From assembly GCF_001436095.1 (NCBI RefSeq), contig NZ_AYYK01000001.1, forward strand, positions 186,001-250,000: a stretch of 64,000 nt of DNA. The letters are read 5' to 3'. The notes under the pieces were generated by a model. The model saw only the letters and a program-made list of their open reading frames with translations. It was not told the DNA's origin and ran no database searches. Below are positions 28,130 through 37,715 of the stretch, piece by piece (positions within the stretch are counted from its first letter, which is position 1; each line of letters starts with the position of its first letter). The stretch is from Lapidilactobacillus dextrinicus DSM 20335 (lineage in GTDB: Bacteria > Bacillota > Bacilli > Lactobacillales > Lactobacillaceae). A program made the translations under genes and the position numbers.

Positions 28130-29692
28130 ATGGCATATATTATTGGTGTTGATTTAGGAACCACTAGTACCAAGAGTGTTCTTTTTGATGAACATGGTGC
28201 GCCCAAGGCTTATGCAAATATCCCTTACCCGCTATATCAAGATGCCCCAGATATGGCTGAAGAAGACCCAGAAGAAATTTTTACTGCAGTTATTAACGGT
28301 TTAACAGAAGTGATGCGTAAAGGCAAAGTAAAGCCAGGAGAACTTAAAGGTGTATCATTTTCTGCTGCGATGCACAGTGTCATTCTTATGGATGAAAATG
28401 ACCAACCCTTAACTCGTGTCATCACTTGGGCGGATAATCGTGCCGCTAAATATGCGCAAGAATTAAAAGCTTCTGGTGTGGGCGCTGAAATTTTCAAACA
28501 CACGGGTGTGCCAACGCATCCTATGTCGCCGCTAGTTAAATTAATTTGGTTACAAAATGAACACCCTGACTTATTAAAACAGGCTAAACATATTATTGGG
28601 ATTAAAGATTATATTTTATATCGGCTCTTTGGTCGTTACGTTCAGGACTATTCTTTAGCGAACGCTACGGGTTTGTTTAATATTTTTACAATGGATTGGG
28701 ACGAACAAGCCTTAAAAGTTGCCGGAATAACTCGGCAACAGCTCCCAGAATTAGTCGATACTGAATATCAAATAACTGGTCTGGACAGCGCCTATGCAGA
28801 AGTTACTGGAATTGCAGTTGATACACCATTTATTATCGGCGCTTCTGATGGTACTTTAAGTAATCTAGGCGTTAACGCTCTAGATCCTGGCGTCTTGGCA
28901 GTTACAATTGGTACTTCTGGTGCTGTTAGAACGGTCGTTGATAAACCTGTCGTTGATCCTAACGGACGGCTATTTACTTACTATCTAGCTAAAGACCGTT
29001 GGGTAGTTGGTGGTCCCGTTAATAATGGTGGTATTGTCTTTCGTTGGGTTCGCGATCAACTTTTCGCACCGGAAAAAATTACGGCTGAACAATTAAATGT
29101 GGATTCTTATGAATTGTTAACTCAAATTGCTGCTAACATTCCCGCAGGCTCTGATGGTTTGTTGTTCCACCCTTACTTAGGTGGTGAAAGAGCACCAATT
29201 TGGAACGCCAATGCTCGCGGAAGTTTCTTTGGCCTAACCCGTCAACACACTCGTGCACATATGGTTCGTGCAGCACTTGAAGGAATTGTTTATAATCTTT
29301 ATTTAGTGATGTTAATGATTGAAGGGATTACTGGTAAACCTAAATCCATTCAAGCAACAGGTGGCTTTGCCCGCAGCGAATTATGGCGCCAAATGCTAGC
29401 TGATGTATTTGAACAGGACGTTAATATTCCCCAAAGCTTTGAAAGTTCTGCATTAGGCGCTGCTGTTTTAGCGATGCACAGTTTAAACATGATTGATGAT
29501 CTTGCCGAAGTCCAAAAGATGGTCGGCGTTACGAATACCCATCATCCTCATGAAGAAAACTTCATGGTTTATCGTGAATTGTTACCAATTTGGATCCGCT
29601 TATCTCGTAATTTACAAGGTGAATATGATTCCATTGCTAATTTCCAAAGAAATCATCCTAATCCTAACAATCATTCCGCCAATCAAGATTAA
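28130..29692 (+). CDS. gntK: Gluconokinase (FGGY family)
   Basis: Phosphorylates gluconate to 6-phosphogluconate, the substrate of the preceding gene. About 520 residues; the N-terminal FGGY phosphate-binding loop is IGVDLGTTSTKSVLFD and the second domain has IGTSGAVRTVV and ATGGFARSELWRQM. I chose the ATG at 28130, preceded by CGGAGG; a start at 28103 would add nine residues without a site. gntP follows after 20 bp. Confidence 0.94.
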   Translation: MAYIIGVDLGTTSTKSVLFDEHGAPKAYANIPYPLYQDAPDMAEEDPEEIFTAVINGLTEVMRKGKVKPGELKGVSFSAAMHSVILMDENDQPLTRVITWADNRAAKYAQELKASGVGAEIFKHTGVPTHPMSPLVKLIWLQNEHPDLLKQAKHIIGIKDYILYRLFGRYVQDYSLANATGLFNIFTMDWDEQALKVAGITRQQLPELVDTEYQITGLDSAYAEVTGIAVDTPFIIGASDGTLSNLGVNALDPGVLAVTIGTSGAVRTVVDKPVVDPNGRLFTYYLAKDRWVVGGPVNNGGIVFRWVRDQLFAPEKITAEQLNVDSYELLTQIAANIPAGSDGLLFHPYLGGERAPIWNANARGSFFGLTRQHTRAHMVRAALEGIVYNLYLVMLMIEGITGKPKSIQATGGFARSELWRQMLADVFEQDVNIPQSFESSALGAAVLAMHSLNMIDDLAEVQKMVGVTNTHHPHEENFMVYRELLPIWIRLSRNLQGEYDSIANFQRNHPNPNNHSANQD

Positions 29693-29712
29693 GCCAAAGT
29701 GAGGACTAAGCC

Positions 29713-31065
29713 ATGCAAATATTAATTTTAGTATTAGGAATTGCGCTCTTATTAACCTTAATTGTTAAATTTAAACTGAATACTTACATTTCTCTTGTTA
29801 TCACTGCATTGTTAGTGGCGTTAGGTTTAGGTATGCCACCTGCTAAAATTGCCACCAGTATTCAAGAGGGAATTGGTGCCCAATTAGGCGAATTAGCACT
29901 AGTCTTTGGCTTTGGTGCCATGCTTGGTCGCTTAGTTGCCGATGCTGGCGGTGCTTACCGCATCGCCCACACGCTGATTCAAAAATTTGGTCGCAAAAAG
30001 TTACAATTAGCCGTTGTTTTGGCTTCATTTATCATTGGCATTGCCTTGTTTTTCGAAGTCGGAATTGTCTTACTGGTACCTATTATCTTTGCGATTGCTG
30101 TTGAAGCCGGCGTACCCATTCTTTACTTGGGTATTCCTATGGCCGCGGCCTTATCTGTTACTCATGGCTTTTTACCACCACATCCCGCGCCAACTGCAAT
30201 TGCAACAGCTTTAAATGCACCGGCTGGTGAAGTTTTAATCTTTGGTATTTTAGTCGCTATTCCTTCAGTCTGGGTAGCTGGATCATTATTCACTAAAGTA
30301 GCACAAAAATTAATGCCCCAGGTCTTTGAACGTAAAGGTAACTTAAGTGCCTTAGGTGAACAAAAAGACTTTAAACTAGAAGATACCCCAAGCTTTGGTC
30401 TCTCAGTTCTAACCTCACTTTTTCCAGTCATTTTAATGGCAATTACGACAATTTATACAATTGTTGTTCATGATGGCATGATGCCTAAAAATATGTCTGT
30501 CTTAGACAATCTGATTGCTTTTATCGGTTCACCAGGAATTGCGATGTTAATCTCTTTGATGTTTGCTTTTTGGAGCATGGGTATTCATCGCCACATTCCT
30601 ATGAAAGAATTAAATCATACCGTTGAAGAAGCCGTTAAATCAATTGCTATGCTGTTATTAGTTATCGGTGGTGGCGGTGCCTTTAAGCAAGTTTTAATTG
30701 ATGGTGGCGTCGGTGATGCTGTTAAAAATATCTTTATGGGCGTTAACGTCTCACCATTAATTCTAGGCTGGTTAATTGCCGTTGTCTTGCGAGTAGCGTT
30801 AGGTTCTGCAACTGTTGCTGCCTTAACAGCATCAGGTTTAGTTCAACCGTTAATGGCTGCTGGTGGCGTTAATCCTGCTCTAATGGTCTTAGCAATCGGG
30901 GCTGGTAGTTTAGCTGCAAGTCACGTGAACGATGCTGGTTTTTGGATGTTTAAAGAATATTTCGATTTATCCGTCAAGGAAACCTTAGAAACTTGGACCG
31001 TTTTGGAAACCATTATTTCAGTCGTGGGATTATTATGCGTCCTGCTCTTAAGTCTGTTTGTTTAA
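29713..31065 (+). CDS. gntP: Gluconate:H+ symporter GntP
   Basis: 450-residue GntP-family permease with about 12 hydrophobic segments. Family landmarks include GFGAMLGRLVADAGGAYRIA (~57-76), HGFLPPHPAPTAIA and ASHVNDAGFWMFKEYF near the C-terminus. It imports gluconate for the kinase encoded just before it. A GAGG site precedes the ATG. Confidence 0.93.
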   Translation: MQILILVLGIALLLTLIVKFKLNTYISLVITALLVALGLGMPPAKIATSIQEGIGAQLGELALVFGFGAMLGRLVADAGGAYRIAHTLIQKFGRKKLQLAVVLASFIIGIALFFEVGIVLLVPIIFAIAVEAGVPILYLGIPMAAALSVTHGFLPPHPAPTAIATALNAPAGEVLIFGILVAIPSVWVAGSLFTKVAQKLMPQVFERKGNLSALGEQKDFKLEDTPSFGLSVLTSLFPVILMAITTIYTIVVHDGMMPKNMSVLDNLIAFIGSPGIAMLISLMFAFWSMGIHRHIPMKELNHTVEEAVKSIAMLLLVIGGGGAFKQVLIDGGVGDAVKNIFMGVNVSPLILGWLIAVVLRVALGSATVAALTASGLVQPLMAAGGVNPALMVLAIGAGSLAASHVNDAGFWMFKEYFDLSVKETLETWTVLETIISVVGLLCVLLLSLFV

Positions 31066-31085
31066 ACAAGCTTAACTAACCAATT

Positions 31086-31127
31086 AAAAAAACCTGTCTC
31101 CGAAAAAATCGGAAACAGGTTTTTTTA
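31086..31127. terminator. Terminator between gntP and hpf
   Basis: AAAAAACCTGTCTCCG and CGGAAACAGGTTTTTTT hairpin with T-runs on both strands; serves both convergent genes. Confidence 0.85.
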
Positions 31128-31134
31128 ATTGGTT

Positions 31135-31707
31135 CTACTCATCAGTTTCAATTAAACCATAACGGCCATCGCGACGACGGTAAACAATGCTAGTGCCGTT
31201 AGTCTCAGCATCTTCAAAAATAAAGAAATTATGACCTAACATATCCATTTGTAAGATAGCTTCTTCTGAATCCATAGGCTTCAAAGAAACGCGTTTAGTC
31301 CGGACAACTTCTAATTCTTCTTTAGGTGCTTCTTGTTTTTCTGGTGCATCAATTGCGCCGTTTGCTGGACCTGTTAATTCAAAGTCCTTAATGCCTTTTT
31401 CGCGGTTCTTGCGATTAATCTTAGTCTTATATTTACGGATCTGGCGCTCCAATTTATCGGTAACAAGGTCCACGCTGGCATACATGTCTGGTGAAGTTTC
31501 CTCTGCCCGTAAAACAAGATATGGTAAAGGAATGGTGACTTCTACTTTAGAGGTTTTATCAGCAGGATAAACCTTTAAATTAACATGTGCGATTGAATCT
31601 GTTGGCTCCTCGAAATACTTATTCAATTTGCTGAGGCGTTTTTCAACGTAACTCCGAATTGCCTCGGTAACTTCGATATTTTCTCCACGAACATTGAACG
31701 ATAACAT
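31135..31707 (-). CDS. hpf: Long-form ribosome hibernation promoting factor
   Basis: 190-residue protein with an N-terminal S30AE domain (~1-100) and the C-terminal dimerisation domain of the long form (VSLKPMDSEEAILQMDMLGHNFFIFEDAE...YRRRDGRYGLI). Long HPF joins two 70S ribosomes into inactive 100S dimers during stress. A CTTTCAAGTAA leader with an AAAGGAGCG site precedes the ATG. It lies downstream of the comF genes. Confidence 0.95.
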   Translation of the reverse strand: MLSFNVRGENIEVTEAIRSYVEKRLSKLNKYFEEPTDSIAHVNLKVYPADKTSKVEVTIPLPYLVLRAEETSPDMYASVDLVTDKLERQIRKYKTKINRKNREKGIKDFELTGPANGAIDAPEKQEAPKEELEVVRTKRVSLKPMDSEEAILQMDMLGHNFFIFEDAETNGTSIVYRRRDGRYGLIETDE

Positions 31708-31883
31708 GGTCGCTCGCTCCTTTCAAGTAACGATACTAGCCAATTATTTTTGGCTCAACTTCATTATATCGAAGCGCTTAACAAGAAACAATTAAAACGA
31801 ATGATAGCCTGTGCTAGTAAGGCCGAACCACCCTATTTTTACAAAACAAAACGTCGTTAGTCAAAAGGATTGGTAACGATTAA

Positions 31884-32610
31884 CTAACGTGCTAAAGTCA
31901 AAGATTCAATTTTGCCAATAAAACCTGCCGTGCGTAATGCTGCTCCTGCTCGCCTCAAGGTTGTGCCAGTTGTATAGATATCATCTACTAACAAAATCTT
32001 ACTTTTACTTATTTTCGCAAGCGTAGCTGCTTGTGCGATAAATATTTGCGGCGCTTTAAGCCGTTCTGAGCGTTTTAGAGTTGATTGATGCCAATCGATC
32101 GCGTTACGCTTTAAAAGTGTTTCTAACGAGCATAAATCGCCGAATAACCCTACTACCGGATCAAATTGACGTTGTTGATAATGTTTATCACTAGTGGGAA
32201 TGTAAGTGATTAAATAATCAGCTTGATAATAGCTTAATGCGTGGCGTAAACTGCCGGCAAACATTTGACGCAGTTGATAGTCACCGTAACGTTTATAAGC
32301 TTGGAAATAATCATGCATGGCTTGATTATAGTGAAATAATGATCGATTCGTCATTGGCATTAAGCCTTTGCTTTGATAATTGCGACAATCTTGACAAAGT
32401 TGTCTGGTTTGACCCGGCCGACAACATTGGCGACATGCCGTTGTGGGATCAATTCGCGTAAATTTACGCAAGCAATGACCGCAAATTTGATCAAGATAAA
32501 ATTGTGGTGCTAATAAAAGTTCGATCAAGATAAAATTGTGGTGCTAATAAAAGTTCTTTGAGTGTATAGTGATGAATCAGTTGCTGCTGGCAAAGTAAAC
32601 ATCGACTCAT
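31884..32610 (-). pseudogene. comFC: comFC, frameshifted by a perfect 34-bp tandem duplication
   Basis: ComFC is a phosphoribosyltransferase-like protein needed for DNA uptake in competent cells. From the ATG at 32610, next to the comFA stop, the frame gives MSRCLLCQQQLIHHYTLKE and LLLAPQFYLD, then runs into the second copy of a 34-bp repeat, shifts frame and stops. Deleting one copy restores a normal frame into QICGHCLRKFTRI, the zinc-finger region and PRTase motif ILLVDDIYTTGTT. The rest of the gene is intact. A TTG-started product from 32528 is possible but lacks the first CxxC. Confidence 0.88.
32489..32556. repeat. Perfect 2 x 34-bp tandem duplication inside comFC
   Basis: Positions 32489-32522 and 32523-32556 are identical in all 34 bases, starting GATCAAGATAAAATTG. 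Since 34 is not a multiple of three, the duplication breaks the frame. Complete identity suggests it is recent or frequently re-formed. Confidence 0.95.
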
Positions 32611-33972
32611 TCAAAAACCACCTTGACGATTTAAATGCTGAATCATTTTTACAGCTCGTCTGATTTTGAGCGTATAATATTCGCTATAAAAAACAACCCG
32701 GCCATTGGCAAAATTAGCAGCACGGCCAGCTCGACCGGCGATTTGAACTAAACTAGCTGTTGTATAATTGCGATGATTCGCCGCTAGAATAAGGACATCA
32801 ATATCAGAAAAAGTTACACCACGCTCCAAAATCGTGGTCGTCAATAAAACGTCCAAGCGACCCTCTCGAAAATCTTGAACCTTAGTTAGTCTTTGTTCAT
32901 CAGCCGCATAAACAGTTGCCATTACTATTTTTGGTAAACATTGCTGCAAAGCTTGTGCCGTTAGTTTTAGGTCAGAAATTTCAGGTAAAAAAATTAAAAA
33001 GCGGCGGTGCTGGGCCGCCCAGTTTTGTAATAAATTTTGTAACTTGCTGGTAAATTGTTCACCGTTAAAAATTCGCCCCAGTATTAATTGCGGTACCGGT
33101 AAAGCACGACCGTGAAAACGACGTGCCAAATAATGCAGTGGTAACTGATTTTGCCTTGCGGCTAATAATAGGGACGCTGGTGGCGTTGCACTTAAATATA
33201 GTCGTTGTCCCTTTGGTCTAATGGCCCTAGCAACCGCCCGTTGTAACATAGGATCCCCCACATATGGAAAAGCATCAACTTCATCTACAATTAACAAATC
33301 AAACGCCTGATAAAAACGGAGCAACTGATGAACGGTGGCGATGATCAACTGCTCATTTTGATAACGATCATGAACTTGCCCATGCAAAAGTCCTACCGAA
33401 CTTGTATTAAAAGCCGCCTTAACTCGGGGAAATAATTCGTTACAAACATCCACTCGTGGAGAAACAAAGCCGACTCGTTGACCTCGGTTAAGAAACGCAG
33501 CAATGATAGGAAAGGTCATTTCTGTTTTACCAGCACCTGTCACTGCCCACAGTAATTGTTCCGGTCGCTTTTGCTGTTCAAATTGTTGTAAAATATGATT
33601 TGCAACTTGAGCTTGGGCACTGGTTAATTGACCAGTCCAAGTCAGGCTATTAACTTGGTGTGGATATTCAAAGTGCTGGTTTAGTCGCACTAAATAATCA
33701 CGACTCGTCACACGCCCCATGACTAAACATTGACGACAATAATAATAGCCAGAAGGTAAAATCTGACAAATCGGCACAATACTGCCACAACGTTGACAGA
33801 TTTTTTGACCGTGTTCATCCTGAATAGCCAAAATTAATTCCAAATGACATAACTGTTGGCGCTGTTCTACCAAAATAGTCGCCACTTCATCCGGCAATTG
33901 ACTAAGCAATAGTTGGCGGCCATTAAATAAAGTGCGCTCTTGCTGGATCAAGTCTTGCTCAACAAAAACCAC
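32611..33972 (-). CDS. comFA: Competence DNA helicase ComFA
   Basis: DEAD-box ATPase that helps pull single-stranded DNA into the cell. 453 residues; a four-cysteine zinc finger (CQRCGSIVPIC ... YYCRQC, ~60-82), Walker A AVTGAGKTE (~143), DEVDAF box (~229), SATPPAS motif III and QIAGRAGR motif VI. The start is GTG at 33972 with GAGGAG six nt upstream. Intact, unlike the downstream comFC. Confidence 0.94.
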   Translation of the reverse strand: MVFVEQDLIQQERTLFNGRQLLLSQLPDEVATILVEQRQQLCHLELILAIQDEHGQKICQRCGSIVPICQILPSGYYYCRQCLVMGRVTSRDYLVRLNQHFEYPHQVNSLTWTGQLTSAQAQVANHILQQFEQQKRPEQLLWAVTGAGKTEMTFPIIAAFLNRGQRVGFVSPRVDVCNELFPRVKAAFNTSSVGLLHGQVHDRYQNEQLIIATVHQLLRFYQAFDLLIVDEVDAFPYVGDPMLQRAVARAIRPKGQRLYLSATPPASLLLAARQNQLPLHYLARRFHGRALPVPQLILGRIFNGEQFTSKLQNLLQNWAAQHRRFLIFLPEISDLKLTAQALQQCLPKIVMATVYAADEQRLTKVQDFREGRLDVLLTTTILERGVTFSDIDVLILAANHRNYTTASLVQIAGRAGRAANFANGRVVFYSEYYTLKIRRAVKMIQHLNRQGGF

Positions 33973-33985
33973 AACAATCTCCTCT

Positions 33986-34014
33986 TTGATACTGAATTAC
34001 TGTTCATTAATAAA
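33986..34014 (+). promoter_or_regulatory. Probable yigZ promoter
   Basis: TTGATA (33986-33991), a 17-bp spacer and AATAAA (34009-34014). Transcription would begin around 34021, leaving only a short leader with AAGGAG. Confidence 0.45.
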
Positions 34015-34036
34015 TACGTAAAGGAGCCGATTTCTC

Positions 34037-34669
34037 ATCGAAAAATATCGCACAATTGCCCAGAATGGCCACACAGAATTAATCATTAAAAAATCACGTT
34101 TCATTGCAGAAATTGCTCGAATTGAAGATGAAGCAGCCGCCCAAGATTTCATCAACACCATTAAGAAAAAATACGCCAAGGCCACGCATCGTTGCTATGC
34201 CTATCAACTGGGATTTAACCAAGAAATTCAACGAATGAGCGATGATGGTGAGCCTTCTGGCACTGCTGGTTCACCTATTTTAGAAGTTTTGGAGAAACAA
34301 AATTTAGTTAACGTTATTTGCGTCGTAACTCGTTATTTTGGTGGTATTAAATTAGGTGCCGGTGGACTTATTCGAGCTTATGGATCGGCAACTGCTGCCG
34401 CTGTTGAAACTGTCGGTAAAGTTGCCGGTATTGCCCAAGATCAATATGAAATAACAATTCAGTACAATCGTTTAGATATCCTCACCCACTGGTTAGCAGA
34501 ACAGCAAATTAATATTTTTGATACTCGTTATACCGATAAGGTCAGTCTTAATATTTGGCTAGATCAAGATCGTGTTCAAGAAACATTGACAGCGATGACG
34601 AATCTTCTCGCCGATCAACTTGAACTCAAAAAAATAAGTAGTGGTTTTAATGAAGTCCCTATTGCCTAA
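34037..34669 (+). CDS. YigZ/IMPACT-family protein with no canonical start codon
   Basis: UPF0029/IMPACT family, typically ~210 residues. The frame is open from 34022 and encodes a full N-terminal domain (EKYRTIAQNGHTELIIKKSR, then KKYAKATHRCYAYQLG, SDDGEPSGTAGSPILEVL, VTRYFGGIKLGAGGLIRAY). There is no ATG, GTG or TTG before 34235, which is already inside the conserved domain. AAGGAG at 34021-34026 fits initiation at CTC 34034 or ATC 34037; ATC could be a single change from ATG. Either initiation is unusual or the gene is start-mutated. The family is linked to translation regulation, but the bacterial role is unclear. Confidence 0.8.
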   Translation: MEKYRTIAQNGHTELIIKKSRFIAEIARIEDEAAAQDFINTIKKKYAKATHRCYAYQLGFNQEIQRMSDDGEPSGTAGSPILEVLEKQNLVNVICVVTRYFGGIKLGAGGLIRAYGSATAAAVETVGKVAGIAQDQYEITIQYNRLDILTHWLAEQQINIFDTRYTDKVSLNIWLDQDRVQETLTAMTNLLADQLELKKISSGFNEVPIA

Positions 34670-34674
34670 ATCAT

Positions 34675-34716
34675 AAAAAAACGTTGAACGCAAATTTCTG
34701 CATTCAACGTTTTTTA
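34675..34716. terminator. Bidirectional terminator between yigZ and tagO
   Basis: AAAAAACGTTGAACGCA and TGCATTCAACGTTTTTT hairpin between convergent genes. Confidence 0.88.
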
Positions 34717-34722
34717 TTAGTA

Positions 34723-35811
34723 TTATTCATCGTTTAAATGATGATCATTAATTCGACCGGATAATTTTTGAGCAACTTTCAATAAGCGTAACTTGGTAAT
34801 GCCAATCGCCTCCAACAAAAGTTCAACACCGACCAAAATTGCGATCGTTAATAGCACATTGCCGGCCCTTGATGATAATGGATACAATAATGAGACGAAA
34901 GAGAAAATTAAAGCCAAACCATAAATAATCAGAACAGTTTGTCGTTGGGTAAAGCCAAGCCGTAATAATTGATGGTGTAAATGGCGCTTATCTGGGCGCA
35001 TAATTGGTTCTTTGTTCCACAAACGTCGAATAATAGCATAGGCAGTATCAATGATCGGAATGCCTAGAATTACAATCGGAATAATCAATGACACAAAGGT
35101 AACATTTTTTAAACCCTTTAACGATAAGACAGCAATCATGAAACCAATAAATAACGAACCAGTATCGCCTAAATAAATACTAGCCGGATAAAAATTATGA
35201 GGTAAAAAGCCAATTAACGCCGCCACCAAACAGAAAATTAAAATACTCGGATAGGCATTAGCCACATTTAAAAAGAAGAACCCGATCACACCCATTGTAA
35301 AAAGACCAATAATTGACACACCAGTGGCTAAACCATCTAGACCGTCAATTAAATTCACCGCATTAGTAATCGCCACGATCCACAAAATAGTAATTGGAAA
35401 TTGCCACCAACCTAAATTAAAATTACCTACAAAAGGAATGGTTAAATTACTCATCCGAATACCTGCTAAAAAGTAAATAACGAGGCTAGCAAGAACAATA
35501 CCGATTAATTTCTTCCAGGGTGATATTTCACGAATATCATCAATTATGCCAACTAACACGATGATGCACTCCGCGCAAAACACTGCAATCAACTCATGAG
35601 TAGGAAACTGATTACGCAATAAAATAAATGTCGCAAATGTAAAAGCAACAAAAATTCCCAGTCCCCCTAGTGTTGGCATTGGTTCTTTATTAATTCGACG
35701 CTGATTCGGTTGATCCTCTGCGCCTAAAACAATGGCAATCTTACGAACAAACGGTGTCACAACCGCAGCTAAAATCATAGTAAAAATGAGTTTTACAATA
35801 ATCGCAAACAC
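34723..35811 (-). CDS. tagO: Undecaprenyl-phosphate GlcNAc-1-phosphate transferase
   Basis: First membrane step of wall teichoic acid and other polymer synthesis, moving GlcNAc-1-P to undecaprenyl phosphate. About 362 residues with ~10-11 hydrophobic helices; catalytic motifs EDQPNQRRINKEPMPTLGG, NAVNLIDGLDGLATG and LGDTGSLFIGF are present. An ATG at 35853 has no ribosome binding site, whereas GTG at 35811 follows AGGTGA and yields the usual short lead into the first helix; I prefer GTG. Confidence 0.92.
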   Translation of the reverse strand: MFAIIVKLIFTMILAAVVTPFVRKIAIVLGAEDQPNQRRINKEPMPTLGGLGIFVAFTFATFILLRNQFPTHELIAVFCAECIIVLVGIIDDIREISPWKKLIGIVLASLVIYFLAGIRMSNLTIPFVGNFNLGWWQFPITILWIVAITNAVNLIDGLDGLATGVSIIGLFTMGVIGFFFLNVANAYPSILIFCLVAALIGFLPHNFYPASIYLGDTGSLFIGFMIAVLSLKGLKNVTFVSLIIPIVILGIPIIDTAYAIIRRLWNKEPIMRPDKRHLHHQLLRLGFTQRQTVLIIYGLALIFSFVSLLYPLSSRAGNVLLTIAILVGVELLLEAIGITKLRLLKVAQKLSGRINDHHLNDE

Positions 35812-35885
35812 TGACTCACCTATTTTCAGATTATTCTGTCCTAAATATATCATAATCTAAGTTAATTTAGCGCTGAAATTCTCAA

Positions 35886-35925
35886 CAAAAAAAGAGTTGT
35901 GAACATTATCATGTCCCAACTCTTT
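35886..35925 (-). terminator. Terminator after rny
   Basis: AAAGAGTTG and CAACTCTTT stem on the minus strand followed by TTTTTTTG. Confidence 0.8.
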
Positions 35926-35935
35926 AAATGCGATC

Positions 35936-37504
35936 TTATTTAGCATATTCAATAGTTCGTGTCTCGCGAATAACCGTTACCTTAACATGACCTGGATATT
36001 CCAACTCTTGTTCAATTTGATTCTTGATATCACGAGCTAAGATTGTTGCTTGATCATCAGAAATTTTATCTGGTTTAACCACAACTCGAATCTCTCGACC
36101 TGCTTGAATTGCAAAACTATGATCAACACCATGATGGGCGTTGGCAATGTTTTCCAATTTTTCCAAACGATGAATATAATTTTCTAACGATTCAGAACGT
36201 GCACCAGGTCGTGCTGCAGAAATGGCGTCTGCTGAAGCAACAATCACTGAGATTGGTGATGTTGGTTCAACATCACCATGATGTGATGCAATTGTGTTAA
36301 CTACGACCGGTGGTTCATGATACTTTGTTGCTAATTCAACCCCAATTTCAACATGAGAACCATCTACCTCATGATCAATTGCCTTACCTATATCGTGTAA
36401 TAATCCTGCGCGTTTTGCTAAAACTACGTCTTCATCAAGTTCAGCCGCTAAAACCCCAGATAATTTTGCTACTTCAATGGAATGATTGAGCACATTTTGC
36501 CCATAGCTTGTCCGGAAATGAAGACGACCAATTATCTTGATTAAATCAGGGTTCATTGAATGAATTCCTAATTCAAAAATAGCTTGCTCGCCTAAATCAC
36601 GAATGCGTTCATCCATTTCTTTACGTGCTTTTTCGACCATTTCTTCAATTCGAGCTGGATGAATCCGGCCGTCTTGAATCAACTTCTCTAATGCGATTCG
36701 TGCAATTTCCCGTCTGATTGGATCAAAGCCACTCAAAACGACCGTTTCTGGTGTATCATCAATAATCAAATCGATACCCGTTAACGTTTCTAAAGTGCGA
36801 ATATTACGGCCTTCACGACCAATAATTCGACCTTTCATCTCATCATTAGGAAGCGTTACAACTGTTACAGTATTTTCAGTAACAAGATCTGCTGCACTAC
36901 GCTGAATAGCATCAACAATTAAACTACGTGCTTTTTTGTCAGCCTCTTGTTTAGCAGTTGTTTCACTTTCACGAATCATGACAGCACGTTCATGGGTTAA
37001 TTGCTCACGAAGTTCATCAGTAATCTCCTGACGTGCTTGATCTTTCGTTAACCCAGCAACTCGCTCTAATTCTGCTTGTTGTTGTGCAACGATCTTTTCA
37101 ACATTAGCCTGTTGCGTTTCAACCTCTGCTTGCTTGGTAGTTAAACGAGTCTCACGATCATCAAGATTGGCTTCTTTCTTATCGAGAACATCATCCTTGC
37201 GATCAAGGGTCTCTTCGCGTTGTAAAACACGATTTTCAGAACGTTGTACTTCATTACGACGTTCTTTCAGCTCATTTTCGATGTCAGTCCGATACTTATG
37301 ACTTTCCTCACGAGCCTCGAGTAGTGCTTCTTTCTTGGCGGTTTTAGCTTCTTGATTAGCTTTTGCCAGAATATCTTCAGCTGTTAACTTAGCCTCAGTT
37401 ATTTTCTTTTCATAGGTGTTTTGTCGGAAAATATAACCCGCAACTGCACCTACAGCTAGTCCGATGACGACAAACACGAGGATTATTAGTGCTGATGTTC
37501 CCAT
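35936..37504 (-). CDS. rny: Ribonuclease Y
   Basis: 522-residue membrane-anchored endoribonuclease that starts mRNA decay. One N-terminal transmembrane helix (~5-26), a long charged coiled coil (~30-200), a KH domain ([15 protein letters not shown], ~230) and an HD domain ([12 protein letters not shown], ~365). GGAGG lies 8 nt before the ATG. It sits downstream of recA, separated by the recA terminator. Confidence 0.96.
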   Translation of the reverse strand: MGTSALIILVFVVIGLAVGAVAGYIFRQNTYEKKITEAKLTAEDILAKANQEAKTAKKEALLEAREESHKYRTDIENELKERRNEVQRSENRVLQREETLDRKDDVLDKKEANLDDRETRLTTKQAEVETQQANVEKIVAQQQAELERVAGLTKDQARQEITDELREQLTHERAVMIRESETTAKQEADKKARSLIVDAIQRSAADLVTENTVTVVTLPNDEMKGRIIGREGRNIRTLETLTGIDLIIDDTPETVVLSGFDPIRREIARIALEKLIQDGRIHPARIEEMVEKARKEMDERIRDLGEQAIFELGIHSMNPDLIKIIGRLHFRTSYGQNVLNHSIEVAKLSGVLAAELDEDVVLAKRAGLLHDIGKAIDHEVDGSHVEIGVELATKYHEPPVVVNTIASHHGDVEPTSPISVIVASADAISAARPGARSESLENYIHRLEKLENIANAHHGVDHSFAIQAGREIRVVVKPDKISDDQATILARDIKNQIEQELEYPGHVKVTVIRETRTIEYAK

Positions 37505-37643
37505 ACACTATACCTCCGTATCATCAAAAAATACTAAAGTAAATTTTAAAGATGTTAAATTTTTTAAAGATTATCTACACAAGAATATTTTAGCTTTAAT
37601 AAATATCAGTGTCAATCAAGCAACCAATAGAACAGCCCGTTAT

Positions 37644-37675
37644 AAAAAAATAAAGCCTGTATTCACAGGCTTTAT
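37644..37675 (-). terminator. Terminator after recA
   Basis: AAAGCCTGT, loop and ACAGGCTTTA stem, followed on the minus strand by TTTTTTT. Confidence 0.85.
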
Positions 37676-37715
37676 TATCCTTCTATGAAAATATATCAAC
37701 GCTATAACGGCTAGC

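Noticed and set aside
32489-32556. TTG-started shorter comFC product as the real gene
   Set aside because: No ribosome site at the TTG (32528), it removes the first CxxC, and the full N-terminus is encoded upstream in the frame expected before duplication.
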